64,000 bases of DNA. Source: Cellulomonas fimi ATCC 484 (GTDB lineage Bacteria > Actinomycetota > Actinomycetes > Actinomycetales > Cellulomonadaceae). The notes under the pieces were generated by a model, which saw only the letters and a list, made by a program, of their open reading frames with translations, was not told the DNA's origin and searched no databases. The position numbers were made by a program, and so were the translations under genes. Positions 62,979 through 64,000 of the stretch are shown one piece after another (within the stretch, counting starts at the first letter, position 1; every line of letters begins with the position of its first letter). Location of the stretch: NCBI RefSeq assembly GCF_000212695.1, contig NC_015514.1:3596001-3660000 (forward strand), given 5' to 3'.

Positions 62979-64000
62979 TCAGCCCTTGGCGGCCAGCGCC
63001 TGGTTGTACGTGTCGACGTACTGGTCGACGTTGAGGCCCTTGAGCTCCGTCATCCACGCGTCCCACTCGGACATCGGGCGCGACCCGAGGATGAACGCGG
63101 CCGTGTTCTGCAGGACCGAGTCGTTGAGCGCGGACTGCCAGAGCGTGACCTGCTCCTGCTGCATCTCGTCGAGCGGCGCGGCCGGTGCGAGCGGCAGCTC
63201 CTCCTTGTCCGCCATCGACTCGACGAACTCCCGCGTGCTGTCGGTCTGCATCGAGCCGATGAGCTCGTCCGTCGAGCCGTTCGCGAACATGAAGACGCCG
63301 TTGCTGAAGCCGAAGTCGGCGTTGAGCTTCTTGGTGCCGGCCGGGTTCAGGCCGTTCCAGTCGACGTCCGCGGCGAGCGTGCGGGTGTCGCCGTCCTTCG
63401 TGTACGTCGTGCCCTCGACACCCCACTGCGAGAACTCGATGCCCTCGTCCGAGTAGTACAGCCAGTCGATCCACTGCAGCAGGGCGAGGAAGTGCGGCGA
63501 GTCCTTCGCCGTCGACGACAGCATGAAGCCCGACGCGATGCGCGAGCCCGCCGCCACGTTGTCACCCGCGGGGCCTGCCGGGACGCGGATGAGCTTGACC
63601 TCGGCCGACGTGTTGCCCGCGTCGGTGAACGTCTTGCGGTACGTCGTGACCTCCTGCGTGTTGCCGGAGATCGCGAGCGACTGGCCCGAGCCGAACTTCT
63701 GGACCGCGGTGTCGTCGTCCTGCGTCAGCGACTCGGGGTCGAGCAGGCCGTCCTCCACCAGGCTCGCGAAGTACTCGACGAGCTCCTTGTACTCGTCGGT
63801 CGTCGGCGCGTAGACGAACTTCTCCTGGTCCTCGTCGAACCACAGGCCCTGGCCGAAGCCCCAGCCCGCGATGGTCCCGAAGGCGGGCGCGGCGATGTTG
63901 AGCGTCGCGCCGAGCGGGGTGTTGTTGTTCGTCGACCAGCGGTCCGACATGGGCCACACGCCGGGGTTGGCGGCCTTGAGCTTCTCGAGCGCGTCGCGGA
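62979..64000 (-). CDS. Sugar-binding protein of LplA-type ABC importer (N-terminus beyond right edge)
   Basis: The frame is open to the window edge (RDALEKLKAANPGVWPMSDRW...), so the signal peptide and first lobe are missing. The visible 340 residues show LplA/YtcQ-like features: FGQGLWFDEDQEKFVYAPTTDEY, a repeated YFASLVEDGLLDPES and a C-terminal helical region. A permease pair should lie beyond the edge or elsewhere. It feeds the GH42/GH39 enzymes downstream. Confidence 0.9.
   Translation of the reverse strand, partial: RDALEKLKAANPGVWPMSDRWSTNNNTPLGATLNIAAPAFGTIAGWGFGQGLWFDEDQEKFVYAPTTDEYKELVEYFASLVEDGLLDPESLTQDDDTAVQKFGSGQSLAISGNTQEVTTYRKTFTDAGNTSAEVKLIRVPAGPAGDNVAAGSRIASGFMLSSTAKDSPHFLALLQWIDWLYYSDEGIEFSQWGVEGTTYTKDGDTRTLAADVDWNGLNPAGTKKLNADFGFSNGVFMFANGSTDELIGSMQTDSTREFVESMADKEELPLAPAAPLDEMQQEQVTLWQSALNDSVLQNTAAFILGSRPMSEWDAWMTELKGLNVDQYVDTYNQALAAKG

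Overview
The window is very GC-rich, densely packed chromosomal DNA. Starts are mostly ATG or GTG, neighbouring genes often overlap by 4 nt (ATGA or GTGA), and many genes have a -10 box placed 6-7 nt before the start codon, which implies leaderless mRNA. These traits, the domain architectures (DUF3151 beside fba and purA, an LAETG surface protein, a DtxR-type iron box) and the many hemicellulases point to an actinobacterium of the Micrococcales, most like Cellulomonas. That assignment is inference from gene content. No tRNA, rRNA, CRISPR array, insertion sequence or phage gene was found, and no gene-free stretch exceeds 300 bp.

Layout. 1-5.1 kb (minus strand): an edge-truncated MBL-fold protein, a KAS III-like synthase, a short flavin-monooxygenase-like protein preceded by a 9-codon leaderless Cys-Cys leader, a DUF72 protein, a double GNAT protein, purQ and purS. 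5.1-9.3 kb: a PadR-controlled membrane-protein cassette and an amidohydrolase. 9.3-10.2 kb: a non-specific nuclease on the plus strand. 10.2-14.4 kb: an iron-siderophore ABC importer behind a DtxR/IdeR-like box. 14.4-16.7 kb: purC and purD. 16.8-18.9 kb: an ArsR/MFS pair divided by a four-copy 14-bp repeat. 19-23 kb: two membrane proteins, purA and DUF3151. 23.2-26.4 kb: a partner-switching module (STAS, PAS-GAF-PP2C-HATPase, STAS) lying between DUF3151 and fba. 27.7-31.1 kb: a four-gene overlapping operon with WXG100-like, EspG-like, lipase and lipoprotein products, which reads as a type VII secretion effector/immunity locus. 31.1-33.2 kb: an rRNA/tRNA methyltransferase, a GNAT protein and an NAD(P)-binding protein.

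33.4-38.4 kb is an arabinoside locus: a binding protein, two permeases and a GH51 arabinofuranosidase. It is followed by a large ATPase-LuxR regulator, an LAETG surface protein, a LacI regulator, DedA, a HAD phosphatase, a YwiC-like protein with a DosR-like box upstream, pyrE, an SDR, recQ, two secreted proteins, a TM2 protein and a GNAT-like protein (38.6-53.3 kb). 53.4-64 kb is a second hemicellulose locus: a LacI regulator divergent from manD and aguA (glucuronoxylan side chains), then DUF624, a GH39 xylosidase, a GH42 galactosidase and a binding protein cut by the right edge.

The genes combine housekeeping metabolism (purines, pyrimidine salvage, glycolysis) with plant-polysaccharide use. 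The sugar loci import oligosaccharides and hydrolyse them in the cytoplasm, and the regulators and hairpins inside them set relative expression. The purine cluster (purD-purC ... purS-purQ) is split by about 9.4 kb of transport and accessory genes, and the fba-DUF3151-purA neighbourhood is split by the partner-switching module. Both look like insertions into an ancestral order.
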